DNA of 64,000 nucleotides from Romboutsia ilealis (GCF_900015215.1 NZ_LN555523.1:1428380-1492379); one strand, 5' to 3'; positions 8,739 through 18,742 are shown, counted from the stretch's first letter. Made by a program: numbers and translations. The notes: generated by a model not told the origin, from the letters alone.

Positions 8739-8876
8739 AAATTAGCTACGCTTGAGCGACGTGTCGGCGAAACACTTTAAGCCACGTGTGGGCGCTAATT
8801 TTTATGTCGCCAACGATATATCCTTGCTTTAGCCACTGCGTGGGCGAAGCATTTCAAAATGTTTTTGTATAACGGA
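8739..8876 (+). repeat. GC-rich dispersed repeat, family B copy 2
   Basis: The longest copy seen, with GAGCGACGTGTCGGCGAAACA, CGCCAACGA and GTGGGCGAAG blocks separated by short insertions. It lies between the operon terminator and the next promoter. Confidence 0.8.
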
Positions 8877-8920
8877 CGATGTTATTTACAACATAAGCAA
8901 AGTTAACTTTTTATTATTTA

Positions 8921-8953
8921 CTTAATTTTAATTTAATGTTTCTATATTAATAT
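8921..8953 (+). promoter_or_regulatory. Degenerate 11-bp-spaced site and promoter of the second two-component system
   Basis: CTTAAT (8921-8926) and TTTAAT (8932-8937) are 11 bp apart, with TAATAT exactly 10 nt downstream. This is the layout of the sites at 7090 and 14669 and suggests autoregulation. Confidence 0.4.
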
Positions 8954-9002
8954 TTAATTAGTAGTACATAATAAGATAAGTCATTTAAAAAGGAGATTAA
9001 TT

Positions 9003-9671
9003 ATGAAACTATTATTAGTAGAAGATGAAAAACAACTTTCTGAAGCTTTACAACAAATACTTATAAGAAACAAATACTCTGTAGACGCAGTATATAACGG
9101 TGATGAAGGTCTTGACTATTCCTTAACAGGTGTATATGATGTAATAATTTTAGATATAATGCTACCTAAGCTAAATGGTCTTGAAATACTAAAAATGATA
9201 AGAAGAAGAAAGATATCCACTCCAGTTATATTACTTACTGCTAAAGATAGTGTTGAAGATAAGATTTTAGGATTAGATTCTGGTGCAGATGATTATTTAC
9301 CAAAACCATTCTCTCCAGATGAGCTATTAGCTAGATTAAGAGCCTTAACTAGAAGAAATGGAGATTTTATAAATGAAAATATATTAGAATTTTCTGATAT
9401 AAAATTAAATTTATCTACTTATGATATGGAGGTTAATGATAATTCTATAACTCTTACACAAAAAGAGTTTGAAATATTAAAATATTTTATGCAAAGACCC
9501 AAATTAGTTGTTAGTAAAGATGATTTAATAACTAAGCTTTGGGGATTTGATTCTGATGTGGAGCATAATAATATTGAAGTTTATATTTCATTTTTAAGAA
9601 AGAAACTAGCTTATGTTGAATCAGATGTAAAAATAACTACTATACGACGAGTTGGCTATAGATTGGAGTAA
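9003..9671 (+). CDS. OmpR/PhoB-family response regulator
   Basis: 222-residue response regulator. The receiver has D8/E9, phospho-acceptor D51 (ILDIMLP), T79 and K101 (LPKPF). The C-terminal winged helix ends in VYISFLRKKL and TIRRVGYRLE. AAAAAGGAG precedes the ATG, and the kinase starts 5 nt after the stop. Its position directly behind the VTC-DUF4956 operon, together with shared spaced operators in front of that operon and of the beta-helix lipoprotein gene, makes these its most likely targets. That link is inference from sequence layout. Confidence 0.93.
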   Translation: MKLLLVEDEKQLSEALQQILIRNKYSVDAVYNGDEGLDYSLTGVYDVIILDIMLPKLNGLEILKMIRRRKISTPVILLTAKDSVEDKILGLDSGADDYLPKPFSPDELLARLRALTRRNGDFINENILEFSDIKLNLSTYDMEVNDNSITLTQKEFEILKYFMQRPKLVVSKDDLITKLWGFDSDVEHNNIEVYISFLRKKLAYVESDVKITTIRRVGYRLE

Positions 9672-9676
9672 TATTT

Positions 9677-10888
9677 ATGTTTGATAAATTAAAATTAAGA
9701 CTTATAACTATAAATATGGCCCTACTTACTACAGTTTTTATAGCTATATTTGGAGTTATATTTATTATAACAAGTAATAGTATAAACAGAGAAATTAACG
9801 GTAATCTAAATGCCTTAATTCATAATTCAAAAAGGCCCATACCCAACTCTGTTAATGTTGTAGTAGAGTTATCAAGTGATGGAACAATAAAAAAACAATT
9901 TAAAAACTATGAAGTTAGCACTAATAATGACACTTTGCAAAGTGTTGTTAATAAAATTTTAGAAAGTGGTAAGGACTCTGGTAAAATAGATATTTCTAGT
10001 AGTACTTATTCTTATCTAAAAGGCAATAGCCGATTTGGAACTAAAATTGCTTTTATGGAAAGAAGTCAGTATGATAATATGATATTTCAACTTTTAAAGA
10101 CTTTGATTCTTATTGGTTTTATTAGTTTAATAATTTTACTATTTATTAGTATTTATCTAACAAATAAATCTATAATTCCAATAAAAGAAACTTTTGAAAA
10201 ACAAAAGCAGTTTATAGCTGATGCTTCACATGAATTAAAGACACCTTTAGCTATAATAAAAACTAATACTTCACTTGTTTTAAGCCATCCTGATGATACT
10301 ATTAAAAATCAATCTAAATGGATTAACTATATAAATTTACAAACTGATCGTATGTCAGAACTTATAAGTGAGATGTTATCCCTTGCTAAAATGGATACTT
10401 CAGAAAATAAATTACCTCTATCACCTATAAATATAAGTAAGGTAGTTGAAAGTATGATTTTAATGTTTGATGCAGTTATCTATGAAAATAATATAGAATT
10501 AGAAACTAATATAAGTAAAAATTTATTTATAAATGGTGATAAGGAAAGTTTAAAAAAACTATTTAGTATAATAATGGATAATGCTATAAAGCATACTAAT
10601 AAAAATGGTAATATCACTATTTCATTATTCTCTGAGAAAAATAAGGTTAAAATGATTATAAGAAATACTGGTGAAGGAATAGAACCTGAGCATTTAGAAA
10701 GAATTTTTGAAAGATTTTATAGAGTTGATAGCTCTAGGGATAGAGAAACTGGTGGTTATGGCTTAGATCTATCTATTGCTAGTTCTATTGTAAAACAACA
10801 CAAAGGTAAAATTTATGCAAAAAGTAAGGTTGGAGAATTTACTTCATTTATTGTTGAAATCCCACAACAGTCTTTAATACAAAATTAA
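9677..10888 (+). CDS. Sensor histidine kinase, partner of the 9003 regulator
   Basis: 403-residue kinase with membrane segments at about 12-34 and 141-162, enclosing an extracytoplasmic sensor loop of about 105 residues. HisKA has H185 (ASHELKTP); the HATPase has IMDNAIKHT. The G1 box reads NTGEGI, with Asn where Asp is usual, and G2 reads GGYGLDLS; both are seen in functional kinases of this subclass. It starts 5 nt after the regulator with GGAG inside the regulator's last codons. The external loop would sense an envelope or cell-surface signal, which fits the putative targets, a VTC/DUF4956 pair and a surface lipoprotein. Confidence 0.92.
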   Translation: MFDKLKLRLITINMALLTTVFIAIFGVIFIITSNSINREINGNLNALIHNSKRPIPNSVNVVVELSSDGTIKKQFKNYEVSTNNDTLQSVVNKILESGKDSGKIDISSSTYSYLKGNSRFGTKIAFMERSQYDNMIFQLLKTLILIGFISLIILLFISIYLTNKSIIPIKETFEKQKQFIADASHELKTPLAIIKTNTSLVLSHPDDTIKNQSKWINYINLQTDRMSELISEMLSLAKMDTSENKLPLSPINISKVVESMILMFDAVIYENNIELETNISKNLFINGDKESLKKLFSIIMDNAIKHTNKNGNITISLFSEKNKVKMIIRNTGEGIEPEHLERIFERFYRVDSSRDRETGGYGLDLSIASSIVKQHKGKIYAKSKVGEFTSFIVEIPQQSLIQN

Positions 10889-10894
10889 ATACAA

Positions 10895-10926
10895 AGGAGC
10901 AATATTAATTATATTGCTCTTTTTAT
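10895..10926. terminator. Bidirectional terminator between kinase and ilvA
   Basis: GAGCAATAT / ATATTGCTC stem with a 5-nt loop and TTTTT on the plus strand. It lies between two convergent genes. Confidence 0.8.
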
Positions 10927-10937
10927 TTTATAAAATA

Positions 10938-12149
10938 TTAATCAACTATTATAAATCCAGCTTTTATTATACTATCTCTTATTTCTTCTTTATGTTTTTC
11001 ATTAAATGTTTCTATTGTTAACTCTACAGCTTGTCTACCTAAATCATATTTTGAGCTTAATTTAGACATATTCGCACTAAGTATATTTGCATTTAGATTA
11101 GTTAATATACGTGTAACTTCACTTAAACCACCTGGTTTATCTACTATATGAGTTCTAAAAGTGTATCGTCTTCCACACTTAACTAATCCTGTATCTATCA
11201 CTCTATATAAAGTATTTATATCAACATTACCTCCAGATATTATACATACAACATTTTCACCTTTTTTAGGTATATATTTACCAGACCAAATTGCAGCAGT
11301 AGATACAGCTCCTGCCCCTTCAGCAGTTACTTTTTGATTTTCTAGTAAAAATAGCATAGCTTGAGCTATTTCATCTTCATCTACAACAATAATTTCATCT
11401 ATAAGATCTTTAATTATGCTAAAAGTTAAATCTCCTGGAATTTTTACTGCTATTCCATCAGCTATAGTTACATCTTTAAATGCAGAAGTAACTTCTCCTT
11501 TTTCAAGAGATTCTTTCATAGATGGTATATTAGAAGTTTGAACTCCAACAATCTTTACACTAGGTTTTAAAGCCTTAGCAGCAGTTGCTATACCAGATAT
11601 TATACCTCCTCCACCAATTGGACAAACTATAGTGTCTACATTTTCTAATTGTTCTAATATTTCAAGAGATATAGTTCCTTGACCCGCTATAACATACTCA
11701 TCATTGAATGGATGAAGAAATGTTGCTCCAGTTTCCTTTTGGATTTCTATAGCTTTTGCATATGCATCATCATATACTAGCCCTTCTAAAACAACCTCCG
11801 CTCCATATCCTTTAGTCGCTGTAACCTTTGCTAAAGGTGCAGTTGAAGGCATTACTATAGTTACATTTATTCCATTCATTTTAGCTCCTAATGCAACTCC
11901 TTGTGCATGGTTACCTGCACTTGAGGCAATAACGCCTTTTGATTTTTCTTCATTAGTTAAATTAGCAATTTTATTACATGCCCCTCTTATTTTAAAAGAT
12001 CCAGTTTTTTGGAGATTTTCACATTTTAAAAATACATTTGCCCCTGTTCTTTCACTCATTTTTACACTTTCTAATAAAGGCGTTTCTTTTATTACATCTT
12101 TTATAGTTTCTCTAGCTTCTTTAATCATATCTAAGGTAACTTTTTTCAT
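10938..12149 (-). CDS. ilvA: Threonine ammonia-lyase with ACT domain
   Basis: 403-residue PLP enzyme that deaminates threonine to 2-oxobutanoate and ammonia, in isoleucine synthesis or threonine catabolism. K53 in GSFKIRGA is the Schiff-base lysine, NHAQGVA contacts the substrate, and PIGGGGIISG binds the cofactor phosphate. An ACT-like domain at about 328-403 (TFRTHIVDKPGGLSEVTRIL) suggests effector control. The length fits the medium form with one ACT domain (about 400 residues). No T-box or other leader element was seen upstream. Whether it is biosynthetic or catabolic cannot be told from this window. It has no operon partner. Confidence 0.95.
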   Translation of the reverse strand: MKKVTLDMIKEARETIKDVIKETPLLESVKMSERTGANVFLKCENLQKTGSFKIRGACNKIANLTNEEKSKGVIASSAGNHAQGVALGAKMNGINVTIVMPSTAPLAKVTATKGYGAEVVLEGLVYDDAYAKAIEIQKETGATFLHPFNDEYVIAGQGTISLEILEQLENVDTIVCPIGGGGIISGIATAAKALKPSVKIVGVQTSNIPSMKESLEKGEVTSAFKDVTIADGIAVKIPGDLTFSIIKDLIDEIIVVDEDEIAQAMLFLLENQKVTAEGAGAVSTAAIWSGKYIPKKGENVVCIISGGNVDINTLYRVIDTGLVKCGRRYTFRTHIVDKPGGLSEVTRILTNLNANILSANMSKLSSKYDLGRQAVELTIETFNEKHKEEIRDSIIKAGFIIVD

Positions 12150-12319
12150 ATCTACTCTCCTTTGTTCTATAAATACATTAATAAAAATTTTTATATCTTA
12201 CTTCATAGATTGTGTTTTTTAATACTAATAATAAGTTGTATCTATTATATTCTTTACAAGTTTAAACCATATTATAATTTTGAAGATATACTTTTTGTAA
12301 ATATCTAATATTAAGAATA

Positions 12320-12428
12320 AAAAATTCGCTTCACTCAAGCGATGTATCGACGAAACATTTCATATCGCCAACGACTTCATATGTTACTTAAGCTACTAGT
12401 AGGTAAATTAATTCAAAATCATTTTTTT
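12320..12428 (+). repeat. GC-rich dispersed repeat, family B copy 3
   Basis: Contains AATTCGCTTCACTCAAGCGA, CGACGAAACA and CGCCAACGACTTC, ending in TTCAAAATC plus a T-run, like the copies near 45.1 and 48.5 kb. Confidence 0.8.
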
Positions 12429-12443
12429 ACTTACAGTAAATCC

Positions 12444-12510
12444 ATTTATATAACTAAGTTTTAACTTACTTATCCACACTTTCTAAGTTAATATAACTTG
12501 CTTATACATA
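12444..12510 (+). repeat. AT-rich repeat, family C copy 1 (diverged)
   Basis: TTATCCACACTTTCTAAGTT and TTATACATAAAA blocks match the family C copies after the B elements near 45 and 48.5 kb. It abuts the terminator at 12511. Confidence 0.5.
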
Positions 12511-12557
12511 AAAATGCTATTGTATAAAAATTAAAACTCTTTATACAATAGCATTTT
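12511..12557 (-). terminator. Terminator of the beta-helix lipoprotein gene
   Basis: 18-bp arms AAAATGCTATTGTATAAA and its complement with an 11-nt loop; T-runs on both strands. Confidence 0.9.
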
Positions 12558-12561
12558 TTAC

Positions 12562-14598
12562 TTATTGTTCAGTTATTTGACTATTTATTTGATTATTAGT
12601 TTGACCACTAGTATTAGGTTGCATTTTATGCCCTTTACCGCCTGGTCTACCTCCTTGGCCACCGTGACCTCCCATACTATTAGTTGATGCACCCTCTTGA
12701 GTAATATTTGTTATAGTACTTGATATAGTTTCACTTCCAACTTCAGTTCCTCCAGAATAATTTCCATCATAATATAATCCGTCCTTAGCTTCTCCTTTTG
12801 CAGTTCCACCTACTGATACTGTATATTTAGTATTATCTTTAATATCAGGTGTTGAAACTATTACTGATGAATAATTCTTTGACGGAGAATAAGTTAATAT
12901 ATTTTTTCCATCAGATGATTTAATATTAACTACAGTATTAGATTCTTGCGATGTTAAGCTTAAATTTAATATTTTTTGAGATGATGAATCACTAGGCATT
13001 TGTGCCATACCTGCACTTCCAGCAGCTACTAGTGTACCTCCACTTATATCAAAAGTTTCATCATAGTCTAAACTTCCATTACCATTATTAGTTGGACCAT
13101 TTACTAATACAGTTCCACCTACCATATTTATACTCCCATTTGCATCTATTCCGTCACCACTAGCATCTACATATACGTATCCACCGTTAATATTTATTAA
13201 AGCATCACCTGATGAACTAAACTTATCATTTCCTGGCATACCTGTTTCTGTTGATACATCATTTCCACCTGCTGCATTTATTCCATCATCACTTGCTACA
13301 ACATGTATATTTCCATCATTTATATTTATAGTTGTACTTTCTATACCTTCATAAGATTTAGATATATTTATAATTCCTCCATTAATATCTAATTTAGTAT
13401 CTGAATGTATGCCGTCATCTCCAGAAGCTATTTCAAAAGTACCACCATTGATAATTGCATTAGCATTTGAATGAATTGAGTCATCTTCTGAATCTATATT
13501 AAAAGTACCTCCATCAATTATTATGTTAGTTGTTGCTTTTAAAGCTTTCATACTAGTATTTTCATCTGTTGATGTATTAGTACTCACATCAGTATTTGAG
13601 TTTTTATTTGTATCTTGATTACTTGATGGATGCCTAATATCTTGCGGTATCTCTGGTCTTTCACCTTGTGTTTGTCCATCTGGTATTGTTGGTCTTTCAC
13701 CTTTTGGCATGCCCTCTGGCATTTTACCTGGAGCTTGATTTGACTTAGTGCTATTTTCACTTCCTCCACCTGTTTTTATTGTTATATCTCCATCAGCTAT
13801 AAGTAACTCTGTTTCAGCCTGTATTCCATCTTGACTTGAAGTTATATTTATTTTTCCACCTTCAATATATATATAACCTTTTGTTTCATCTGTTGTATTA
13901 TCAGCTTTCATTCCATCGCCTTTTGAATTTATAGTTATATTTCCGTCTGTTACATTAATGCAGTCTTTACCTTTTATACCATTATTTTTAGCATTTACAA
14001 CTATATTACCACTTTGAATCTTTAAATCATCATTACTGGCTATACCATTGTTGTAATTTGCATTTACTGTAAGTTTACCAGTACCTATTATGGTCATATC
14101 ATCTTTGCTAAATATTGCTGCATTTGGATCATTACTTGATTCATCTTCAAACACATAAGTTTCTCCATCAGTTATATTATTTTCAGTTCCATCTGCTAAA
14201 GATATTATTGCTTTTTTAGCATTTTTTACATATATAGGTGCACTATTAGAACATTTGATATCAGCTCCATTTAAGATAATATATACCTTATCTTCAGCTC
14301 CTGCATCTACTAATATCTGGCCATCTTCAATTTTTCCACTTACACTATAAGTTCCTGCTTTTGTAATAGTTACTTTGTTATTTGAAACTTCCGCTCCTTG
14401 GCCTTCAACAGTTGTTTCAGCTCCTAGTTTTATATATGTATCTGGGTCTGAAACACTTTCATTGTCTAAAGATTCTATATTAATACTAGTTTTATTTGTA
14501 CTACTTTGTGATTTTGTATTCTCTTCACTTTTTGAACAAGCTGTTACTGTAACACATAATGATAGTGCTGACAGCATGGCTACTAGTTTCTTATTCAT
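12562..14598 (-). CDS. Carbohydrate-binding beta-helix lipoprotein (Cthe_2159 / DUF4353 family)
   Basis: 678-residue surface lipoprotein. The N-terminus has a basic start, a hydrophobic core and lipobox TVTAC (Cys21). The body is a right-handed beta-helix of short repeats such as INGGTFEIASGDDGIHSD and GNIHVVASDDGINAAGG; the GDDGIHSD-like turns probably bind calcium. The family founder Cthe_2159 binds acidic polysaccharide. A Ser/Pro/Gln/Asn-rich linker at about 270-345 splits the helix, and the C-terminus is rich in Gly and Gln. AAGGAGG precedes the ATG. Its promoter carries the same TTTAAG-N5-TTTAAG site as the VTC operon, so both are probably controlled by the regulator at 9003. The ligand is unknown. 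Confidence 0.88.
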   Translation of the reverse strand: MNKKLVAMLSALSLCVTVTACSKSEENTKSQSSTNKTSINIESLDNESVSDPDTYIKLGAETTVEGQGAEVSNNKVTITKAGTYSVSGKIEDGQILVDAGAEDKVYIILNGADIKCSNSAPIYVKNAKKAIISLADGTENNITDGETYVFEDESSNDPNAAIFSKDDMTIIGTGKLTVNANYNNGIASNDDLKIQSGNIVVNAKNNGIKGKDCINVTDGNITINSKGDGMKADNTTDETKGYIYIEGGKINITSSQDGIQAETELLIADGDITIKTGGGSENSTKSNQAPGKMPEGMPKGERPTIPDGQTQGERPEIPQDIRHPSSNQDTNKNSNTDVSTNTSTDENTSMKALKATTNIIIDGGTFNIDSEDDSIHSNANAIINGGTFEIASGDDGIHSDTKLDINGGIINISKSYEGIESTTININDGNIHVVASDDGINAAGGNDVSTETGMPGNDKFSSSGDALININGGYVYVDASGDGIDANGSINMVGGTVLVNGPTNNGNGSLDYDETFDISGGTLVAAGSAGMAQMPSDSSSQKILNLSLTSQESNTVVNIKSSDGKNILTYSPSKNYSSVIVSTPDIKDNTKYTVSVGGTAKGEAKDGLYYDGNYSGGTEVGSETISSTITNITQEGASTNSMGGHGGQGGRPGGKGHKMQPNTSGQTNNQINSQITEQ

Positions 14599-14636
14599 AA
14601 AAAACCTCCTTAAGTTTTGTTCTTATTAATTATGAT

Positions 14637-14669
14637 ATAGTACCATCATTACCTTAAATAAAACTTAAA
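14637..14669 (-). promoter_or_regulatory. TTTAAG-N5-TTTAAG operator and promoter of the lipoprotein gene
   Basis: On the minus strand TTTAAG (14669-14664) and TTTAAG (14658-14653) are 11 bp apart, followed after exactly 10 nt by TACTAT (14642-14637). The spacing and hexamers equal those in front of the VTC gene. Confidence 0.7.
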
Positions 14670-14746
14670 GAGTACTAAATTTTCTACTATAATTGATTAT
14701 AGGCTTTTAAATTTATCATTATTTTTAATTTATTAAAAACTTTTAT

Positions 14747-15475
14747 TTAATCTATAGATATTAAAAATTCCTCAACTGATTTTGCTAGTCGTTCAAACTC
14801 TTCACTTTGTATATTATGACCTACATTATCAAACCTTTTAATAAGTATACTTTGACTGCTTAGATTATTTATATAATCTGCTATATCTTCATCACTTAAT
14901 AAACTATCTTCTAGCTTACCTTTTATTATAAGCGATGGGCAAGTAATTTTTTTCAAATCTTCTCTAAAATCAACTTGTTCTGATTCATCTTCTATTTTTT
15001 TTAATACTTCATAACTTATAGAAACACAATCACAATGACAATTATAAATTTCTATAGATTCTTCTGCCCATCCATTAGACATCTCTTTATGTTGTGGTGG
15101 ATATTCACTTATTATAATTCCTTTAAGTGTATCTGGCTTTAAAACTGAATAACCTAATTCATAAGATACTCCTCTTGATATACCTAAAATACAAAACTCT
15201 TTTAAATCTAATTTTTTTATTACTACCTTTATATCTTCTATATGATCTTCTAATGTATATCCAGTATTTGGAGAATCACTTATACCTCTTCCTCTAAAAG
15301 ATAATGCTACACATCTTCTATCAGTTATTTTATTTATAAGCTTTATATAATCCTTTGCACACTCGGATAATCCAGGGCATATTAATAATGGTGTTTTCTT
15401 TGAATCTTTTACTCCATTATCTATATAGTATATATTTACTCCTTTATTATTAGCAAAACCTTCGATATATTCCAT
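14747..15475 (-). CDS. Alpha/beta hydrolase
   Basis: 242-residue alpha/beta-hydrolase-fold enzyme. The nucleophile elbow is GISRG with Ser100, an RGRGISDSP loop lies in the usual oxyanion region, and NVGHNI near the C-terminus supplies the catalytic His. There is no signal peptide, so it is cytoplasmic. I start at the ATG at 15475, 8 nt after GGGAG; a GTG at 15484 overlaps that ribosome site. The substrate is unknown. A second, unrelated hydrolase is at 55.4 kb. Confidence 0.85.
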   Translation of the reverse strand: MEYIEGFANNKGVNIYYIDNGVKDSKKTPLLICPGLSECAKDYIKLINKITDRRCVALSFRGRGISDSPNTGYTLEDHIEDIKVVIKKLDLKEFCILGISRGVSYELGYSVLKPDTLKGIIISEYPPQHKEMSNGWAEESIEIYNCHCDCVSISYEVLKKIEDESEQVDFREDLKKITCPSLIIKGKLEDSLLSDEDIADYINNLSSQSILIKRFDNVGHNIQSEEFERLAKSVEEFLISID

Positions 15476-15575
15476 TACCCACACTCCCTTAAAATCTTAT
15501 ATATTAAACATATCTAATTATTCATGTTAATATATATGTTATTTAAATATATCCTATACATAACTTTCTTATGGA

Positions 15576-16544
15576 TTATTTTTTATTTTCTAAGCACTTT
15601 TTAGTATCAATATATATATGTTCCCATTTTCCATCTTTATTTTTTTTATAATCTGCTATTTTTATATCTACACCATTTGTTAACTGGTAAAAAAGTACAT
15701 AATGCTCGTTCTTATCTTTATCTTTGAAATATACTTTTCTTTCATAACCATCATCTTTTACAATAACCTCTCCATCTACTAATGAACACCATCCACCATA
15801 TTCAATTTCAACAAGAGATTTTGCATCCCATGACCATCCATGATAAGGAGCACATAAATAGTTTTCTGGTGCATACATCATATCTTTTATTTTATATACA
15901 TCATCTTCTTTTTCCAAATAAATATATCCATAATAATATGCAAACACACCTTTTGGTTTATCTGTTCCCTCTATAACTTCTAGCTCTACAAAATACTTTA
16001 TATCATTAGGTCTATTTTTATCTGGTGGTACTTCATTTAATTTAATTAAGTTTATGTGTAATTGATTTTCAAAAGACATAAAGTATTCTTTGTATGGTAC
16101 TTTCTCTTTATATGATTTAGATAAAAAATTATATGCTAAAGTATACGGACCACTAGCTTCACCCAATGTACCACATCCAGTTTGATTATTATACAACGGA
16201 TTTGCAGCTTCTCTTAATATACTAAAATAATTTATTATAGTGTCTTTAGGAGTTTTTAATAATTCTTTGTTAATCTTAATATTAGATGAACTTTTATCAT
16301 AGTCGTTAATACTTAATATATTTCTTTTAGTATTTAATATAGTCATATTTGATGGTCTAAAAAATCTTTCTAAACTATAGATATTATTTTCATTCTCAAC
16401 TCTAATATCTTCTTCTATCTTAGGTTCTTCTAAGTAACTACCTCCTAATATAAGGGTATCTAGTTTATTCTCCTCTCCATTTATTACTAATATGCTACTT
16501 ATTAATATTATTGTTAACAATCTCGTCAGTCTTTTTTTAAACAT
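15576..16544 (-). CDS. Putative exported protein of unknown function
   Basis: 322 residues with an N-terminal basic stretch and hydrophobic segment (about 5-22) that look like a signal peptide or anchor without a lipobox. I recognise no domain. The middle contains an aromatic-rich block (CAPYHGWSWDAKSLVEIEYG) and the C-terminal part is beta-rich (RKVYFKDKDKNEHYVLFYQL). It has four cysteines after the signal region. The ATG follows AAGAGGT. It is monocistronic, and a MITE-like repeat lies upstream. An extracellular, wall-associated role is possible but not shown. Confidence 0.75.
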   Translation of the reverse strand: MFKKRLTRLLTIILISSILVINGEENKLDTLILGGSYLEEPKIEEDIRVENENNIYSLERFFRPSNMTILNTKRNILSINDYDKSSSNIKINKELLKTPKDTIINYFSILREAANPLYNNQTGCGTLGEASGPYTLAYNFLSKSYKEKVPYKEYFMSFENQLHINLIKLNEVPPDKNRPNDIKYFVELEVIEGTDKPKGVFAYYYGYIYLEKEDDVYKIKDMMYAPENYLCAPYHGWSWDAKSLVEIEYGGWCSLVDGEVIVKDDGYERKVYFKDKDKNEHYVLFYQLTNGVDIKIADYKKNKDGKWEHIYIDTKKCLENKK

Positions 16545-16650
16545 AAAATACCTCTTTTATATTTTTTATATTAGTAATATGTTTAACAACTTTGCCTATA
16601 ATATGCTAACTTTAACATTTTTTGATTTAAGGTACATTAATTCATATAAT

Positions 16651-16776
16651 TAATCTATTGTGCTAGTTATTTTGCCAGGCACATTGAAATTACTATATAA
16701 GTTTTTTTAGTTATCAAAATATATTTTTTAAACTCTAGCATTTTCAATAATTATAATTAACTTGCATAACGAGTTA
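16651..16776 (-). repeat. MITE-like dispersed repeat, family A copy 1
   Basis: Reverse-orientation copy starting at TAATCTATTGTGCTAGTTA and ending near AACTTGCATAACGAGTTA. The ends are imperfect inverted repeats, and internal TTGAAAT and TTTTCAATAA blocks match the other copies. Confidence 0.75.
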
Positions 16777-16965
16777 ATTAATAATTTCTTACTAATAAGT
16801 ATTTAGCCATTAATTCTATAATTTACATAGTTACTTATTAAATATACCTTATCTAAGTAAGAATATTAATCATATATATTTTTTTATTTACAATATTATA
16901 GATTATATAATTTTATTATTGTAAACCTATTGAATATATAAATAGATATTTATTATATATAACAA

Positions 16966-17013
16966 AATAGAGATATTTAAAATACTTAAATAAGTACTTT
17001 AAACATCTCTATT
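16966..17013 (-). terminator. Terminator of the thi transporter operon
   Basis: AATAGAGAT / ATCTCTATT outer stem with further pairing inside; T-rich after it on the minus strand, just past thiZ. Confidence 0.8.
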
Positions 17014-17030
17014 ATTTAATTTCCACTAGA

Positions 17031-17765
17031 TTACAATAAACTTATTATATCCTTTTTTAATTTTATATAATCATTACTTCCAAATTCATATTTATGTTTA
17101 TCTTCTAAAATAAACTCAGCCTTTATACTAGATGGCTTTTGTGAAATTAAGTATATTCTATCAGATAAAGTTATAGCTTCTTCTATATCATGAGTTATAA
17201 GAATTATAGTTGAATTAAACTTTTTTCTAACATTAAGTAACCATTTTTGCATATTAGCCTTTGTTATAGAATCAAGTGCTCCAAAAGGTTCATCAAGTAA
17301 CATTAAATCATTACTATTTATAAATGTTCTTAAAAAATTAGCCCTTTGTTTCATACCACCTGAAAGTTCACTTGGATATTTATCTTCATAACCTTCAAGC
17401 CCAAATTCTTTAAAATATGGTCTAACAATTTCTTGTGCACTTTTCTTATTTTCTTTACTTAATATTAAAGGCAAACTTACATTATCTATAATAGTTTTGT
17501 ATGGTATTAATAAATCTTTTTGTTGCATATAACTTATTTTACCATCTATATAAACACTTCCATTATCCTTTTGAGTAAGATTTGTGATTATATTAAATAT
17601 AGTACTTTTACCACTTCCACTTGGGCCTAATATTGTTACTAATTCCCCTTCATTCACTTTTATATTTATATCTTCTAAAACTAAAGTATTATTGTAGCTT
17701 TTACTAACATTACTTAAAATTAATTTTTCTTTATTGTGGTAAGAATTCATTTGTATATGCATCAC
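17031..17765 (-). CDS. thiZ: HMP/thiamine-precursor ABC transporter, ATP-binding protein
   Basis: 244-residue ABC ATPase energising the ThiXYZ importer. Walker A is GPSGSGKS, signature LSGGMKQR, Walker [13 protein letters not shown] and the H-loop THDIEEA; it belongs to the nitrate/taurine/pyrimidine importer class. It overlaps the end of thiY by 35 nt. The start is uncertain: GTG at 17765 and ATGs at 17762 and 17750 are all in frame and none has a strong ribosome site, so coupled translation is likely. It is the last gene of the TPP-regulated operon. Confidence 0.9.
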   Translation of the reverse strand: MMHIQMNSYHNKEKLILSNVSKSYNNTLVLEDINIKVNEGELVTILGPSGSGKSTIFNIITNLTQKDNGSVYIDGKISYMQQKDLLIPYKTIIDNVSLPLILSKENKKSAQEIVRPYFKEFGLEGYEDKYPSELSGGMKQRANFLRTFINSNDLMLLDEPFGALDSITKANMQKWLLNVRKKFNSTIILITHDIEEAITLSDRIYLISQKPSSIKAEFILEDKHKYEFGSNDYIKLKKDIISLL

Positions 17766-18732
17766 TTGCTTTTAAATCCTTTTCTATTAAATTATATTCC
17801 TTTAAGAATTGTGTATAATTGTTCCATACACTGTCCTTCATCTCTCCCCAATATTTAGCATCAGATATATATTCTTTAGCTAAATACTTTTGACTTTCTA
17901 TTGCTAAGTTTTCATCTATTTCTGGTGCATGTTTAACTAATATCTTTGCTGCTTCTTCTGGATTTTTAACTGCATAATTATATCCTTTAGATGTTGCATT
18001 TAAAAACTTCTTAGCTAACTCTGGATTTTCATTTAATAACTTTTCATTAGATATTATAACTGGAGTATAGTAATCTAATCTTTCATCTAAATCTTTAAGT
18101 GGTATGTAGTTTAACTCTATTCCTCTTTGTTTAGCTTCTATTCCTGTCCATCCTTCAAATATCCACATCATATCTACATTTTTATTCATTGCTGTAAAGA
18201 AATCATCTTCTCCAACATCTAATACTTTTAATTTTGAAAAATCTTTATTTTCCTTTTTCATAACGGCATCAAGTATAGCATTCTCTGATGGTGAACCCCA
18301 ACCACCGTAAGTTTTTCCTTCAAAATCTTTAGGTGAAGTTATATTTTTAGATTTAGGTGATGCAAAACCTGAAGTATTATGTTGTATTACTGTTGCTACT
18401 GCTTTTATTGGAAGTGGATCTTCACTTGTTTTAGCATATGTAACCTCTTCTTGATAACTAATACCAAAATCAGCTTTTCCTGTTGCAACTAGTGTTGCAG
18501 CTGAACCTTCTAAAGGCTGTACTATTTTTACATTTAATCCTTCATCTTTAAAATATCCATTTTCAAGTGCAACATATAATCCTGTATGGTTAGTATTTGG
18601 TGTCCAATCTAGCACCATAGTTACATCTTGTAAACCTTCACTACTTTTATCCTCTTTTTTAGAACATCCTGAAAGTATACTTAAACTAAGTGTACTTATT
18701 AACCCTAATGATACAATTTTTTTTAATTTCAT
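17731..18732 (-). CDS. thiY: Thiamine-precursor ABC transporter, substrate-binding lipoprotein
   Basis: 333-residue NMT1/THI5-like periplasmic-type binding protein, the family that captures formylaminopyrimidine or HMP for thiamine synthesis. The signal peptide ends in lipobox LSGC (Cys23). The N-lobe carries [18 protein letters not shown] and the glycine-rich [10 protein letters not shown] loop, typical of pyrimidine binders. AAGGAG precedes the ATG. It follows thiX by 10 nt and overlaps thiZ. The upstream TPP riboswitch independently supports the substrate class. Confidence 0.93.
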   Translation of the reverse strand: MKLKKIVSLGLISTLSLSILSGCSKKEDKSSEGLQDVTMVLDWTPNTNHTGLYVALENGYFKDEGLNVKIVQPLEGSAATLVATGKADFGISYQEEVTYAKTSEDPLPIKAVATVIQHNTSGFASPKSKNITSPKDFEGKTYGGWGSPSENAILDAVMKKENKDFSKLKVLDVGEDDFFTAMNKNVDMMWIFEGWTGIEAKQRGIELNYIPLKDLDERLDYYTPVIISNEKLLNENPELAKKFLNATSKGYNYAVKNPEEAAKILVKHAPEIDENLAIESQKYLAKEYISDAKYWGEMKDSVWNNYTQFLKEYNLIEKDLKASDAYTNEFLPQ

Positions 18733-18742
18733 CTCATTCTCC

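Noticed and set aside
12150..12250. T-box leader before ilvA
   Set aside because: No specifier loop, conserved T-box sequence or terminator pair was seen in the upstream region.
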